A stretch of DNA of 64,000 nt. Source: Rossellomorea sp. BNER. GTDB taxonomy: Bacteria; Bacillota; Bacilli; Bacillales; Bacillaceae_B. Shown piece after piece: positions 36,830 through 45,513 of the stretch. A program made the position numbers and the translations under genes. The stretch's first letter is position 1. Each line of letters begins with the position of its first letter. The notes beneath the pieces were generated by a model. The model was not told the DNA's origin and ran no database searches. It saw only the letters and a list, made by a program, of their open reading frames with translations. Location: assembly GCA_024213275.1 (NCBI GenBank), contig JANAVG010000018.1, forward strand, positions 1 through 64,000, written 5' to 3'.

Positions 36830-38461
36830 ATGAAAGAGCTGCTTAAATTGCAAAATATCAGCTTCGAAATAATGGATCTTACAATTTTTGAAGATGTAAA
36901 TGCTAACGTACAGCAAGGAGATATTATCGGAATCATTGGCAAAAATGGTGCTGGAAAATCTACTTTGCTGCAATTGATTCATAATGACTTAGTGCCGGCA
37001 AAAGGACAAATTCGATGGCTGCAGCCAAACTTGAAAATGGCTTTTATTGAACAAGAAGCGGAAGTATATTCTTTCGAGGAAGTGACACCTTCAGAAGAAA
37101 CTTTACTAAAAAAATGGCATGTACCCATCCGAAATTTCTCACAATTAAGCGGAGGGGAGAAATTGAAAGCACGACTTGCAAAGGGGCTTTCAATAGATGC
37201 CCATCTTTTATTATTAGACGAACCGACCAATCATCTCGATGAACAAAGTACGGAGTTCCTAAAAGAACAAATTGAGAAATATAAAGGTACCATTATTCTA
37301 GTTTCCCATGATCGGTATTTTTTAGATGCTATTGCCACAAAAATTTGGTCGATTGAAGGGAAAAAACTAATCGAACACAACGGGAATTATTCCAGTTATA
37401 TGGAGTTTCGCAAACAGAAAAGGCTTACACAGCAACGTGAATATGAAAAACAGGAAAAAATGGTGGAACGCATTGAAGAGCAAATGAACGAGCTCACTTC
37501 TTGGTCGAAAAAAGCGCATGCACAGTCGACAAAAAAGGAAGGCTTCAAAGAGCACTATCGTGTAAAAGCAAAGCGGATGGATGCTCAAGTCAAATCAAAA
37601 CGAAAGCGTCTTGAAAAAGAGCTGGAAAAAACAAAAGTGGAACCTGTTGAGACGGAGTATGAAGTACACTTTTCGATGAAAGCAAATAACAAAGTAGGAA
37701 AACGGTTTTTAGAAGTTAAGAATGTATCAAAGGCGTTTAATGGACAGATATTATTTACAAACGCTAACTTTACCATTCAGCATGGTGAGAAGGTTTCTTT
37801 AATAGGTCCAAATGGCAGTGGAAAAACTACTTTATTAAAGGTGATTGTAGGACAGGAAACGGCTGAGGGCGAAGTATGGATTTCACCCTCAGCCAAAATT
37901 GGCTATTTAACACAAGAAGTGTTTGATTTACCACTCGAACAAACCCCCGAGCAGCTATTTTATAAAGAAACATTCGCAGCGAGGGGAAAAGTTCAAAATT
38001 TAATGAAGCATTTAGGATTTACGGCATCGGGGTGGACAGAGCCCATTAGGAACATGAGTATGGGAGAGCGTGTGAAGTGTAAATTGATGGCGTATATACT
38101 AGAAGAAAAAGATGTGCTAATTTTAGACGAACCGACCAATCATCTTGATTTACCTTCACGTGAACAGTTAGAAAATACATTAGCAAAGTACGATGGTACG
38201 TTGCTTGTCGTTTCTCACGATCGATACTTTCTCGAAAAAACGACGACTAATAAATTGGTATTTTCGAACAATCGCATACAAAAGCAATGGAAAGAAGCAC
38301 CTCGAAAAAGAGATAATCAAGATGAATTACGTTTAAAGCTTGAAACCGAAAGACAAGAAGTTTTAGGAAAGCTTAGCTTTATGACTCCTAATGATGAAGC
38401 GTACACTGAACTCGATCTGAGATTTAAAGAACTGACGAAATTAATAAATGAGCTTAAGTGA
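36830..38461 (+). CDS. vmlR: ABC-F ribosomal protection protein VmlR
   Basis: The 543-residue protein has two ABC domains: Walker A GKNGAGKST (about 37-45) with LSGGEK and LLLLDEPTNHLD, then Walker A GPNGSGKTT with MSMGERVK and LILDEPTNHLD. The linker is rich in Lys and Glu (about 180-280), followed by a C-terminal extension. Sequence follows B. subtilis VmlR closely, including KAHAQSTKKEGFKEHYRVKA. VmlR binds the ribosomal E-site and ejects virginiamycin M, lincomycin and pleuromutilins. The ATG at 36830 has AAGGGGAAG upstream. Drug-induced through the leader attenuator. Confidence 0.92.
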   Translation: MKELLKLQNISFEIMDLTIFEDVNANVQQGDIIGIIGKNGAGKSTLLQLIHNDLVPAKGQIRWLQPNLKMAFIEQEAEVYSFEEVTPSEETLLKKWHVPIRNFSQLSGGEKLKARLAKGLSIDAHLLLLDEPTNHLDEQSTEFLKEQIEKYKGTIILVSHDRYFLDAIATKIWSIEGKKLIEHNGNYSSYMEFRKQKRLTQQREYEKQEKMVERIEEQMNELTSWSKKAHAQSTKKEGFKEHYRVKAKRMDAQVKSKRKRLEKELEKTKVEPVETEYEVHFSMKANNKVGKRFLEVKNVSKAFNGQILFTNANFTIQHGEKVSLIGPNGSGKTTLLKVIVGQETAEGEVWISPSAKIGYLTQEVFDLPLEQTPEQLFYKETFAARGKVQNLMKHLGFTASGWTEPIRNMSMGERVKCKLMAYILEEKDVLILDEPTNHLDLPSREQLENTLAKYDGTLLVVSHDRYFLEKTTTNKLVFSNNRIQKQWKEAPRKRDNQDELRLKLETERQEVLGKLSFMTPNDEAYTELDLRFKELTKLINELK

Positions 38462-38627
38462 CGAATAGAATCTTGCATAGATATAGCCAAAAACTAAATT
38501 TATTAAACAGAACCAGTGAAATCTAAACGTCTATCTGAAAAGGAATCATCTTCATTGCTAATAGATTAATTATACTAGCGATTGAATCGAACTTTTTTAT
38601 CAAACCTGCTTTTATCTAAATAAAGAA

Positions 38628-38672
38628 AGGGCTGTCTGGTAAGTCAATCTACTATCAGACGGTTCATTTTGA
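38628..38672. terminator. Hairpin behind vmlR, inverted relative of 12692-12745
   Basis: AGGGCTGTCTG pairs with CAGACGGTTC, followed by ATTTTGATTTT. It probably ends vmlR and, as at 12.7 kb, sits next to a GTGCAT array. Confidence 0.6.
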
Positions 38673-38739
38673 TTTTAGAAATATTGATTTTAATGTTTCT
38701 ATGTTAAATTTCTGTATTTTTCTTGTTTGGAACGTGATA

Positions 38740-38847
38740 ATGCACAACTTTTCGATTTTATGCACCAGATCGACTAGTAAACGCACAAGAATCTAATTTC
38801 ATGCACAAAAGTGACGAATTAATGCACGAGATTTCAAATTTATGCAC
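38740..38847. repeat. Phased GTGCAT array, inverted copy (six units)
   Basis: ATGCAC (ACGCAC once) starts at 38740, 38760, 38781, 38801, 38822 and 38842: spacings 20, 21, 20, 21, 20, as in the copy at 12499-12606. Even the variant third unit (GTGCGC there) recurs as the third unit here, although the copies are inverted. Confidence 0.9.
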
Positions 38848-38870
38848 ATTTTAATATGTAGAGTCCAAAA

Positions 38871-38954
38871 AAAGGACTCAGGAACCATCACTTCACTAGA
38901 TAGATGAAAACCTCAGTAGTATCTTCTATCGTACATATGGTTCCTAAATCCTTT
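38871..38954. repeat. 84-bp inverted-repeat element
   Basis: AAAGGACTCAGGAACCAT (38871-38888) is inverted as ATGGTTCCTAAATCCTTT (38937-38954) with three mismatches. The inner text TAGATGAAAACCTCAGTAG resembles the interior of the elements at 12.4, 22.6 and 36.3 kb. Between 38955 and 39046 only GGGACTGCCCC-type fragments are seen. Confidence 0.65.
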
Positions 38955-39046
38955 TGGGACTGCCCCTTTTTTATTTCCTCAAAAATGCCATTTCAACGGA
39001 CATTTTTCTTCTACATTCCGGACTCCTTATGGGACAGACCCGTCTT

Positions 39047-39487
39047 CTAAAAAGTTTTATTATACCTTAAGTATTTTTCATTAAGGTCTTGATAAGATTG
39101 ACCAATCTCTTCTAACCATCCCATAACGGCTTTTTCAGCGGCTTTCTTTTCGTATTTATACCATTTTTCTACAAGATCTAATTGAATAACCTTATCTTTG
39201 AACCTTCGAAATGGCTTATTTTGATTAAGGGCATTTAGTAATTTGTTTGATATATCTCCATCTTGTTCTAAGGCAAATTGCTGCATAACATCGAAGCCTT
39301 CGTCTGAAGATATTTGAGGAATGATGTATAAATCATCTGCCTCTTCATCATCCCAATCAATGCTTGGTTCACCTGTTATACCTTCATCACCATCCAGTAA
39401 AATTTCACCTGTTTTGGTATTCAGTACATTTTGTAGTTCATAGGATCTTAGTAAATATGCGTCCGCTAGTTCATCTATTAATTCCAA
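39047..39487 (-). CDS. UPF0158 family protein
   Basis: The 146-residue acidic protein has LNTKTGEILL, the IPQISSDEGFDVMQQFA region, NQNKPFRRFKDKV and a C-terminal EKWYKYEKKAAEKAVMGWLE, all typical of UPF0158. Function is unknown. It is the last gene of a probable ywbE-HTH-UPF0158 operon, 23 bp after the previous gene. Confidence 0.82.
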   Translation of the reverse strand: MELIDELADAYLLRSYELQNVLNTKTGEILLDGDEGITGEPSIDWDDEEADDLYIIPQISSDEGFDVMQQFALEQDGDISNKLLNALNQNKPFRRFKDKVIQLDLVEKWYKYEKKAAEKAVMGWLEEIGQSYQDLNEKYLRYNKTF

Positions 39488-39510
39488 TGAGATCTCCTCC
39501 AGATTATTGA

Positions 39511-39744
39511 TTAATCTTCATCCTTCACATCCGGATCCTCTGGCAGTGGCTCGTTTCTCCACTCCTCTAATTGAATTTTATACTTTTCTAATTCGTCTTG
39601 ATAATTCTTAAAGTTTTCTTTGTTGACTAAATATTGGTCACCGTCAAAGATCGCTCGAATTTTCTTCTCCTGAATCAATTCTTGAATATAGGCCTCGGGA
39701 AGGGTTAAATACTCGGCAGCTTCTTTTATCGTAATATACATCAT
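39511..39744 (-). CDS. Excisionase-type helix-turn-helix small protein
   Basis: The 77-residue protein begins with a MerR/Xis-like winged helix (ITIKEAAEYLTLPEAYIQEL, then KKIRAIFDGDQYLVNKENF). An acidic tail DPDVKDED follows. GGGAGGCGAGG precedes the ATG. There is no nearby integrase, so this is probably a chromosomal regulator or adaptor rather than a phage excisionase. Confidence 0.75.
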   Translation of the reverse strand: MMYITIKEAAEYLTLPEAYIQELIQEKKIRAIFDGDQYLVNKENFKNYQDELEKYKIQLEEWRNEPLPEDPDVKDED

Positions 39745-39761
39745 CCTCGCCTCCCTTTCAT

Positions 39762-39956
39762 CTAACCAATAATGTTCTTCACACGTCCAACTTGCCCGTC
39801 CTCCAACCTTACCTTGATACCATGAGGATGATTAGCTGAATTGGTCAAAATGTCCTTCACAACCCCACGTGTCAGATTCCCTGTACGCTGGTCCTGTTTC
39901 AGCACGATCTCCACTTCAAGACCTGCTCGAATACTCGCTCTCTGCTGTCCGCTCAT
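39762..39956 (-). CDS. ywbE: YwbE family protein
   Basis: The 64-residue protein MSGQQRASIRAGLEVEIVLK, then TRGVVKDILTNSANHPHGIK and VRLEDGQVGRVK, is a full-length YwbE. The family is conserved but its function is unknown; the fold is likely a small beta-barrel. The ATG at 39956 (GGAGT upstream) is preferred over an upstream in-frame start. First gene of the operon. Confidence 0.9.
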   Translation of the reverse strand: MSGQQRASIRAGLEVEIVLKQDQRTGNLTRGVVKDILTNSANHPHGIKVRLEDGQVGRVKNIIG

Positions 39957-40055
39957 ACAATACTCCAATCTATAGGCATGTTCTATGTTTACTACCATTA
40001 TAAAGGATACCCCAAATAGGAAGCTAGTCAGGAGGATGATTTTAACGCGTTAAAG

Positions 40056-40109
40056 CACTCGGGGACGGTTCTCGATTGCTTTAAAGCAATCGAGAACCGT
40101 CCCCGAGTG
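40056..40109. repeat. Perfect 54-bp palindrome
   Basis: CACTCGGGGACGGTTCTCGA and seven further bases (40056-40082) are the exact reverse complement of 40083-40109, with no loop. It lies between the divergent ywbE and 40219 genes. Outside the palindrome are TTAAAGC repeats. A related, diverged element is at 41015-41070. Confidence 0.95.
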
Positions 40110-40218
40110 AGGTAAAGCATTAAAGCATAAGCCCCTATCAATCGAAAACCCCTTCAAAAAATGGCATGGCTTTTATTGTAGACTATTCATATATCATACT
40201 TTAACTGGAGGTGATCCT

Positions 40219-40626
40219 ATGCGAAGACAGGTCCAGGAATGGATAACGGATTTATTAGAAGGTTTTTATCCGAAAGATGAAGAAAGAGACTTTAATCTGA
40301 AGTTAGAATGGAAACATGGGCAGCTAGAAAGCTATATTCGGATAACCAAAGATAAGGTTGCCTTTGGTTATGGTGCCATTCAATGGCATGGCCCTCATAG
40401 CCCGGTGTCAACTAAAATTGAAAAGTACTCTTTAGATTGGAAAGAACTAGAATTGGAGAATGATAAAAGTGAAGTACTACTAGATTACATGATGAAAACG
40501 ATCAACTGTCGAAAAAGACAATATCGCTCATGCCAATTCTGCCAGAAGAAGTTTCCTCCTGAACATCGCTTCGACAGCAAGACATGTCATGTTTGTGCTT
40601 CAAATGAATATTTTGTGGTTTATTAA
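40219..40626 (+). CDS. Conserved-looking hypothetical protein with C-terminal zinc motif
   Basis: The 135-residue protein has a mixed N-terminal domain (KLEWKHGQLESYIRITKDKV). It ends in a zinc-finger-like region, CQFC at about 112-115 and CHVC at about 129-132. CTGGAGGTGATCCT precedes the ATG. I do not recognise the family. A nucleic-acid or protein-binding role is possible from the CxxC pairs. Confidence 0.65.
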   Translation: MRRQVQEWITDLLEGFYPKDEERDFNLKLEWKHGQLESYIRITKDKVAFGYGAIQWHGPHSPVSTKIEKYSLDWKELELENDKSEVLLDYMMKTINCRKRQYRSCQFCQKKFPPEHRFDSKTCHVCASNEYFVVY

Positions 40627-41014
40627 GGGGAGGACCATGACCTTCCCATATTAGGTATTTGATCATCGTTGAACCCATCTTCTTTTAGATTTTCTCCTAG
40701 TTTTTGAAGAATAGTATTTCTCATATTCTAAGACGTTCCTTTCGAATCATGAGGATCGTGAAATTATAAAGAGTTTAATCATTCATCACGACAACACACT
40801 TGTAACGGCCCACTTAAATATGTTCATATGCCAGGTATTCAAACTTCTCTCTATTTTTTGTGGGGCCACTTCTAACTCAATACCCATTTCTTTTTGTGTC
40901 GTTCCAATATAGAACATACTTCCTCTCCTCTCAAATTAAGTGCCCTTCTTTCATTTATCCTATCCATTCCTATTTGCCACATTAAATAAAAGAGTAAACA
41001 AGTTTCACCTATTA

Positions 41015-41070
41015 GCTTTAACGAATTAACGCACTCGAGAACCGTCCCGCGGTGCTTTAATGGATTAAAG
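41015..41070. repeat. Imperfect inverted repeat related to the 54-bp palindrome
   Basis: CTTTAACGAATTAACGCAC at the left and GTGCTTTAATGGATTAAAG at the right are imperfectly inverted (15 of 19). The centre CTCGAGAACCGTCCC is shared with 40056-40109. It lies just before the UbiB-like gene. The rest of 40627-41150 holds no gene that I can support. Confidence 0.6.
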
Positions 41071-41150
41071 TTTGTTTGTTGAAACCTTTTTATACTATTT
41101 TACGTATTACTTGATACACTAGAAGGAAATAAGTTGGCGGAGGAATACTC

Positions 41151-42752
41151 ATGAAGAAGGAACGAAGGCTTTGGAGAATGTGGAAGGTTTTATCGCTTGC
41201 TCTTTCGGTTGTAGTGCGCGTTTATTGGTACCGGATACTCCGAAAACCCGAATCGGAAAAGGAATTATTATGGGAAAGAATTGGACGGGAATTTCGGGAA
41301 ACCCTATTCGAACTTGAAGGTGTCTTAATAAAAATAGGACAACTATTAAGTATCCGCGCGGACCTCCTGCCAAGAGGATTTATTTCACAAATACAGGACC
41401 TAGTCGACCAGGTTCCTGCTTCCCCATGGGAAGAAACAAAAAGGACCCTCGAGAATGAATGGAATGGTCCTATTGAAGAAAAGCTTTCTTCCATCAATCC
41501 TCAAGTAGTGGCTTCTGCTTCTATCGGCGAAGTCTACAAAGGACAATTAATGGATGGAACCTTAGTTGCCATAAAGGTGCAGCGCCCCAGCATTCAATCT
41601 CTTGTAAAAACCGATTTCAAAACCCTGGCCATTATCATATGGTTTGCTCGTTACTTTGCTCCAGTACCAAAGGGATTTATTGATTTCAAAAAGCTTTATC
41701 AAGAATTAAAGCAAGTCATTGAGCGCGAACTTGATTTTAAAAAAGAAATGGAAACCGCCATCTCTTTTAAAGAACGATTTAGCACCATGGATCAGGTAAA
41801 GGTTCCAGAAATGTTCACCACTCTATGTACAGATAAAGTTTTGGTCATGGAATGGATGGATGGAATCAGGATAAATGATATTGAAAAAATAAATGGGTTA
41901 CAGCTTGACCGAAATGAAATCTCTGAACGTTTAGTGCGAATCTTTCTTCCCCAATGGCTCGAAGCTGGAATTTTCCATGCTGATCCCCATTCAGGGAATG
42001 TACTAGTGAAGCCAGATGGAACGATCATCCTTCTTGATTTTGGAATGGTTGGTGAAATATCGAAAAATGATGCCACCCATTTCCAATCCCTTTTAGAGGC
42101 CATCCTGCTGAAAAATTATTCTAAAGCGGTAGAGGCTCTGGCATCTTTAGGATTCTTGCTTCCGGCTGCAGACCACAAAATAATAGAAGACTTATTAAAA
42201 GAAGCCATGTCATTTGATATCGAGAAACTCAAAGAGATGGATTTACTTGCCGCCAAAAAACAGATGAATGATCTTGTTAAATCATTACCGATTCAAGTCC
42301 CGACTCGATTCATTTTTCTTGGACGTTCGTTTGCAACGATTGAAGGATTAATCATGACAATCAGTCCTGAGAAAGATATGTTAGAAATCGTGAAACCCGC
42401 ATTCATGGATTGGTTAAGTACCAGCAATACAAATAAATGGAGGCTTCTATTGAACTGGCTCAATTCCCAGCCTATTTTTCAAGCCGTCCATACACTGAAG
42501 GAATTAGTCCAATCACCCCAACACCTGTTAGAGCAAAAAGAACGCCATCAACAAAATAGCTTTTATTTCACCCTTTATGAGAACCAAAAAAGACAGCTAT
42601 TTTATTTGGGACTGGTAGGGCTTGCTGGTGTTTTTGCTGGCATGTATGTGGAAAAAGATCTATTATGGCAGGGTGGTTTTGGCTTAACGGCTGTTTCACT
42701 GACTGGATATTTAGTATCAAGTTGGAAGCAGCGGAAACGGATGGGGCGATAA
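41151..42752 (+). CDS. ABC1/AarF/UbiB-family atypical kinase
   Basis: The 533-residue protein has the KxGQ motif in VLIKIGQLLSIRADLLP, the alanine-rich nucleotide loop VASASIGEVYKG, a VAIKVQRP lysine, the catalytic HADPHSGNVLV and the metal-binding LLDFGMVG. Two C-terminal membrane spans follow (about 480-520). UbiB-family proteins support isoprenoid-quinone biogenesis or lipid handling; in this menaquinone organism the role is open. AGGAATACTC is a weak ribosome site. Monocistronic. Confidence 0.9.
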   Translation: MKKERRLWRMWKVLSLALSVVVRVYWYRILRKPESEKELLWERIGREFRETLFELEGVLIKIGQLLSIRADLLPRGFISQIQDLVDQVPASPWEETKRTLENEWNGPIEEKLSSINPQVVASASIGEVYKGQLMDGTLVAIKVQRPSIQSLVKTDFKTLAIIIWFARYFAPVPKGFIDFKKLYQELKQVIERELDFKKEMETAISFKERFSTMDQVKVPEMFTTLCTDKVLVMEWMDGIRINDIEKINGLQLDRNEISERLVRIFLPQWLEAGIFHADPHSGNVLVKPDGTIILLDFGMVGEISKNDATHFQSLLEAILLKNYSKAVEALASLGFLLPAADHKIIEDLLKEAMSFDIEKLKEMDLLAAKKQMNDLVKSLPIQVPTRFIFLGRSFATIEGLIMTISPEKDMLEIVKPAFMDWLSTSNTNKWRLLLNWLNSQPIFQAVHTLKELVQSPQHLLEQKERHQQNSFYFTLYENQKRQLFYLGLVGLAGVFAGMYVEKDLLWQGGFGLTAVSLTGYLVSSWKQRKRMGR

Positions 42753-42820
42753 ACAATCCTATCAATAAAGAAAGGGAGATTTCTTTATCAAGACCTAAAG
42801 TACAAAAATTCTTAAAAAAA

Positions 42821-42893
42821 AAGAAGAACACATATTATACCTGACTTATATGTGCTCTTCTTTATTCCATTAAAGCGCCCTTTAATGGAATAA
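42821..42893. terminator. Bidirectional terminator plus a second palindrome
   Basis: AAAGAAGAACACATAT and ATATGTGCTCTTCTTT pair with one mismatch, with A-runs to the left and TTTATT to the right. This serves both converging genes. Directly after it ATTCCATTAAAG/CTTTAATGGAAT (42866-42893) is a 12-bp inverted repeat, a relative of which lies at 48311-48332. Confidence 0.8.
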
Positions 42894-42947
42894 CTATGAA
42901 GTTCCTATCTTTAATATATTTCACCAAAAATATATTTCTTCGTTTGA

Positions 42948-43418
42948 TCAACGATTTGATGGCCACGACCCTTGTATTTTTCTTAATTGAATAATTTGGC
43001 CTGTATGATAAGCATCATGAAGCATAATGTCAAGTAATTTCCCCTCAAGTGAATTTTGGTCAAGCTTTTCATCGGAAATTGTACTCAATACCTGTCTTAA
43101 ATTGCGTTGAGCGTTTTCGGCACGTTCAACGACTTTTTTCCATTCCTTATCATCATTAGGTTGATTGGTGAGATAGAATGTTTCATCACCGTCTAGATTA
43201 TGTGTCCATTCACGGCCTTCTAAGTTTACAGCAAGTCTCTCTTTATAATAAATGAGATGGTTAACATTCTCCCAAATAGTTTTAGTTGCCTTTCCAGATG
43301 GTTTCCAGTTAGCCTGTTCGGCTGTAAGTCCTTCAATTGCATCTTTAAACGGTGCATACCAACTCTCTTTATCGAAAGTTGAATCTAGGACGTTTAAAAG
43401 CAAGTCAATTCGTTGCAA
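42948..43418 (-). CDS. DinB/YfiT-family putative metal-dependent protein
   Basis: The 156-residue four-helix protein has the three DinB metal histidines: WENVNHLIYY (H48-region), LHDAYHTGQI with two histidines. The family includes thiol-dependent transferases (bacillithiol S-transferases) in Bacillus; that role is possible here. AGGAGGAGAAG precedes the ATG. Monocistronic. The 340 bp to the next gene are AT-rich and hold only the sigma-factor promoter. Confidence 0.85.
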   Translation of the reverse strand: MQRIDLLLNVLDSTFDKESWYAPFKDAIEGLTAEQANWKPSGKATKTIWENVNHLIYYKERLAVNLEGREWTHNLDGDETFYLTNQPNDDKEWKKVVERAENAQRNLRQVLSTISDEKLDQNSLEGKLLDIMLHDAYHTGQIIQLRKIQGSWPSNR

Positions 43419-43698
43419 AGTCTTCTCCTCCTTTACAATTCCAATAATTTCCTAATAAATAAATTAGTTCTGTATAAGATTCTACATTTTTAAAAAACAT
43501 CCTGCATTTTTAACTCCTTTGTTCATCTTATTCCACAATCTGGTCCGTTTACGGAACAAGAAAAAAACTGCACAGGATTTTAAATTAAACACTTTTATCA
43601 ATTACCAAACTTTTAAAGCTACGCCAAGGTTCTTGTTTACATAATTATACTATTGGACAGCCTCAGTTTTTTTATCGATCAAAAAAGATTCAGAAAAA

Positions 43699-43724
43699 CA
43701 AAACTTTTATTTTGCTTTTTCGTC
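43699..43724 (+). promoter_or_regulatory. ECF-type promoter of the sigma operon
   Basis: CAAAAC (43699-43704), exactly 16 bases, then CGTC (43721-43724) fits the AAC-N16-CGT pattern of Bacillus ECF sigma promoters. It lies 38 bp before the sigma gene, suggesting autoregulation. Confidence 0.6.
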
Positions 43725-43761
43725 TAAGTATTGAACATTCAAGAAAAGGAGGGATGGAAAT

Positions 43762-44289
43762 TTGTCAGAGTTAGGAAAAGAAGTAATTGCAGATTGGTAT
43801 GACCAATATAGCAAATCAGTTCTAAGCTTTATTTTATTGATGGTAAAGAATTATCAACAAGCAGAAGATTTAACCCATGATACCTTTGTTAAAGCGTACT
43901 TATATCATGATTCATTTAAACAGTACTCAAGTGAAAAAACATGGCTTTTTAGTATTGCTCACAATATAACGGTTGATTTTTTAAGAAAACGTAAACCTAG
44001 CATGTTTTTTAAAGAACTAATTCATATAAAAAATGATGATAACCCATTGCCTGAAGAAGTTATTCAAATAAAGGAGGATTCATATGAACTTTATAAAGCA
44101 TTAGGAGAACTCAAAGATACATATCGAAAGGTGATTGTTTTACGAAAAATCAAAGAATTCTCTATTGAAGATACGGCTAAGATATTAGGTTGGTCAGAAA
44201 GCAAAGTTAAATCTACGCTCTTTAGAGCCATTCCAGCATTGAAATATCAATTAGTAAAGGAGGGATTTTTAGATGAAGAAACAATATGA
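43762..44289 (+). CDS. ECF-family RNA polymerase sigma factor
   Basis: The 175-residue protein has sigma region 2 (YQQAEDLTHDTFVKAYLYHD, then SSEKTWLFSIAHNITVDFLRK) and region 4 (LKDTYRKVIVLRKIKEFSIE, then LGWSESKVKSTLFRAI). It starts with TTG at 43762 after AAGGAGGGATGG. The last 17 bases overlap the next gene, a membrane anti-sigma-type protein. It resembles SigV/SigM-like envelope-stress sigmas, but the exact group is not settled. Confidence 0.92.
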   Translation: MSELGKEVIADWYDQYSKSVLSFILLMVKNYQQAEDLTHDTFVKAYLYHDSFKQYSSEKTWLFSIAHNITVDFLRKRKPSMFFKELIHIKNDDNPLPEEVIQIKEDSYELYKALGELKDTYRKVIVLRKIKEFSIEDTAKILGWSESKVKSTLFRAIPALKYQLVKEGFLDEETI

Positions 44290-45355
44290 TGATACGGATT
44301 TAGATAGTTCCTTAAAGAGGTTAAATTCCGATCTTATGTGGAAAACAAAACAAAAACAAGAACTGAAAAAACGTATCATAACGGATATTGAGAAAATGGA
44401 GCCTCAAGGTAGAATTAAAACTTCCATTCTATTTTCTCCTATCAAAAAAGTAAGTCTGATTCGGAAGCTAACATTTTCTATTATTGCACTGATTATATTA
44501 TTTGGTTTGTTTATTGGCTCAGCTTCTATTTCGCCTGTGATGGCCAAGGTAATTTCTAATATTCCATATTTAAGTTTAATTTTTCAATCAAAGTCGATTG
44601 GCGAAGTTGTTTTTGATGAATTAAAGGAAAAAGGGTACAAAATTAGTGGAACAGGAACCAACTACTCGCCACATAAAATATTCCATGTAACATTAGATGG
44701 ATCAGACGATTATTATAGTGAAGTCAAAGATGAAGTTAAAAAAACTGTAAGCAATATTTTAAATTCAAAAGGCTATGATGCCTATTCCGTAGAAGTCAAT
44801 AAAGTACGAGAAGAAGATTATGTCCTTAGTGAAGAAGAAATGAAAGAAAAAAAGATCATCGAAAACGAGGTTACAAAGAAGCTAAAACTATTGAATTATA
44901 AATTTGATAATGTTCAAACTGATCCTACGGAGAAAACAATTTTTATAAATATAGTAGGATCCAAAAAATACTATAATTCCGTTCAAGACGATGTTGAGAA
45001 AATGGCACTAGAAGTTGTAGATGGGAATAAATATACAGGTTATAAAATTAATGTAACTAGGGTAACAGTGGAGGTAACAAAAGCCGATAAAGGATCTCAA
45101 ATTTTACCAACGATTGCTGAGGGGCTAATGTCAAAAAAGGAATATAATGTAACAGGTGTAAGTTATAAAAGTAAACCGTTGACCTTTATAATAAGAACCT
45201 CCATCTTAAGTACTGATCCAACATCTAAAACACTTGGAACTCAAATCGAATCTATGATTGTTGAATTTCTAACATCAGAGGAAATATCCTCAATATTAGG
45301 TAATGAATCTTATGAAATTATTGTAAATAGCAAGGATAAAAAGAAAATAAACTAA
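44273..45355 (+). CDS. Membrane anti-sigma-type protein with DUF4030-like extracellular domain
   Basis: The 360-residue protein has a cytoplasmic N-terminus (about 1-65, sigma-binding size), one membrane span at about 66-90 and a long extracellular part. That part contains three similar blocks of about 80 residues (DELKEKGYKISGTGTNY; KLKLLNYKFDNVQTDP; GLMSKKEYNVTGVSYK), each with a beta-alpha look. This matches DUF4030 proteins found next to ECF sigmas in Bacillus. Overlap with the sigma gene and an AGGAGGGA site inside it indicate coupled translation. Confidence 0.8.
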   Translation: MKKQYDDTDLDSSLKRLNSDLMWKTKQKQELKKRIITDIEKMEPQGRIKTSILFSPIKKVSLIRKLTFSIIALIILFGLFIGSASISPVMAKVISNIPYLSLIFQSKSIGEVVFDELKEKGYKISGTGTNYSPHKIFHVTLDGSDDYYSEVKDEVKKTVSNILNSKGYDAYSVEVNKVREEDYVLSEEEMKEKKIIENEVTKKLKLLNYKFDNVQTDPTEKTIFINIVGSKKYYNSVQDDVEKMALEVVDGNKYTGYKINVTRVTVEVTKADKGSQILPTIAEGLMSKKEYNVTGVSYKSKPLTFIIRTSILSTDPTSKTLGTQIESMIVEFLTSEEISSILGNESYEIIVNSKDKKKIN

Positions 45356-45486
45356 AACCTATTGAAGAAATGATAAATAGATCTTACTGCAATTTTAGGT
45401 AGTTCGGTTATAATTAGAAAAAGTTAAATAACAAAGCAATTAATTACAAAAACAGCACACGCTTTAGATAATAAATTGCGCAAGAT

Positions 45487-45513
45487 AACGCAGGAATTTT
45501 GAATTCCTGCGTT
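45487..45513 (+). terminator. Terminator of the sigma/anti-sigma operon
   Basis: AACGCAGGAATT and AATTCCTGCGTT form a perfect 12-bp stem with loop TTG, followed by TTAACTT. Farther on, 45550-45680 has small hairpins (CTCCCTA/AGGGGGAG, CCCATCC/GGATGGG) and no gene. Confidence 0.75.

Noticed and set aside
39511-39744. A phage excisionase marking a prophage or integrative element
   Set aside because: No integrase or phage gene is nearby and it lies in an operon with ywbE and a UPF0158 gene.
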